This document shows positions 6,400-6,524 of a stretch of 6,524 nt of DNA, piece after piece. A model generated the notes under the pieces. That model was not told the DNA's origin. It did not search any database and saw only the letters and a list, made by a program, of their open reading frames with translations. The stretch covers positions 1-6,524 of the forward strand of contig SLNM01000227.1 of the NCBI GenBank assembly GCA_007133055.1, in the 5' to 3' direction. This stretch comes from Lentisphaeria bacterium. GTDB lineage: Bacteria > Verrucomicrobiota > Lentisphaeria > Oligosphaerales > PUNB01. The first letter of the stretch is position 1. Every line of letters starts with the position of its first letter. A program made the position numbers and the translations under genes.

Positions 6400-6524
6400 C
6401 CTCCCATCGTACCGAAGTGGAATTGAAACCTTGAGCGATACGCTTGCATCAAGTACAACTATGTTGCCTCCCATCGTACCGAAGTGGAATTGAAACACCC
6501 CCAGGAAGCTCGCGGCTTTGCTGA
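6400..6524 (+). CRISPR. CRISPR array start: two repeats, one full and one partial spacer
   Basis: Two identical 30-bp repeats at 6400-6429 and 6467-6496 begin CCTCCCATCGTACC and end GGAATTGAAAC. The flanking bases differ between the copies on both sides, which fixes the shared unit at 30 bp. Spacer 1 (6430-6466) is 37 bp; spacer 2 begins at 6497 and is cut off by the window end. Repeat length, spacer length and the ATTGAAAC terminus fit type I-B systems, in which Cas6 leaves an eight-base 5' handle. A weak stem, CCAT pairing with GTGG, is possible inside the repeat. These are the leader-proximal repeats, so spacer 1 should be the most recent acquisition. The adjacent intact cas4-cas1-cas2 set supports a functional array. 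Confidence 0.95.

Noticed and set aside
6001..6426. 141-codon + strand frame running through cas2 into the leader and repeat 1
   Set aside because: It overlaps cas2 out of frame, its product is low-complexity Ser/Thr/Pro-rich, and it runs into the CRISPR repeat.
6253..6498. 81-codon - strand frame covering leader and repeats
   Set aside because: The translated repeat appears twice in the product (FQFHFGTMGG and VSIPLRYDGR regions), a typical artefact of reading through CRISPR repeats.

Overview
The window holds the downstream half of a type I CRISPR-Cas locus, most likely subtype I-B, and the start of its CRISPR array. Everything is on the + strand. The order is: 3' end of a probable cas5, cas3, a non-standard gene encoding a HEAT-repeat / zinc-finger / nuclease-like protein, cas4, cas1, cas2, a short leader, then two repeats and one complete spacer. 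The array runs off the right edge. The host is probably a bacterium with a fairly GC-rich genome: sampled 60-base lines of cas5, the HEAT gene and cas1 are about 60-67% GC. Nothing here fixes the genus.

Layout. Positions 1-294 encode the last 97 residues of a probable Cas5, a backbone subunit of the Cascade interference complex. cas3 (296-2857) starts one base after the cas5 stop and encodes the fused HD nuclease / SF2 helicase that degrades Cascade-bound target DNA. A 26-bp AT-rich gap with no evident Shine-Dalgarno follows. Next is a 509-residue protein (2884-4413) with N-terminal HEAT-like helices, a four-cysteine zinc-binding segment, a PD-(D/E)XK-like nuclease core and an unrecognised helical C-terminus. 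Its stop overlaps the cas4 start as ATGA. cas4 (4410-4922), cas1 (4942-5988) and cas2 (5988-6248) form a complete adaptation module. The 151-bp leader (6249-6399) precedes 30-bp repeats ending in ATTGAAAC, the sequence expected to become the crRNA 5' handle. The array is therefore read left to right, away from cas2.

How they work together. Cas4-Cas1-Cas2 should capture, trim and insert spacers at the leader-proximal repeat. Cas5, with subunits expected upstream of the window (cas6, cas7, cas8), should form the crRNA-guided surveillance complex, and Cas3 should cut. The HEAT/nuclease protein is the unexplained part. It is not a core Cas protein I recognise, yet it lies inside the operon and is translationally coupled to cas4, which suggests a role in prespacer processing or as an accessory effector.

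Other points of note are a marked fall in GC content across cas3 relative to both neighbours, a split copy of the first half of the CRISPR repeat in the leader about one repeat-spacer period before repeat 1, and a possible leader promoter whose spacer contains that partial repeat.
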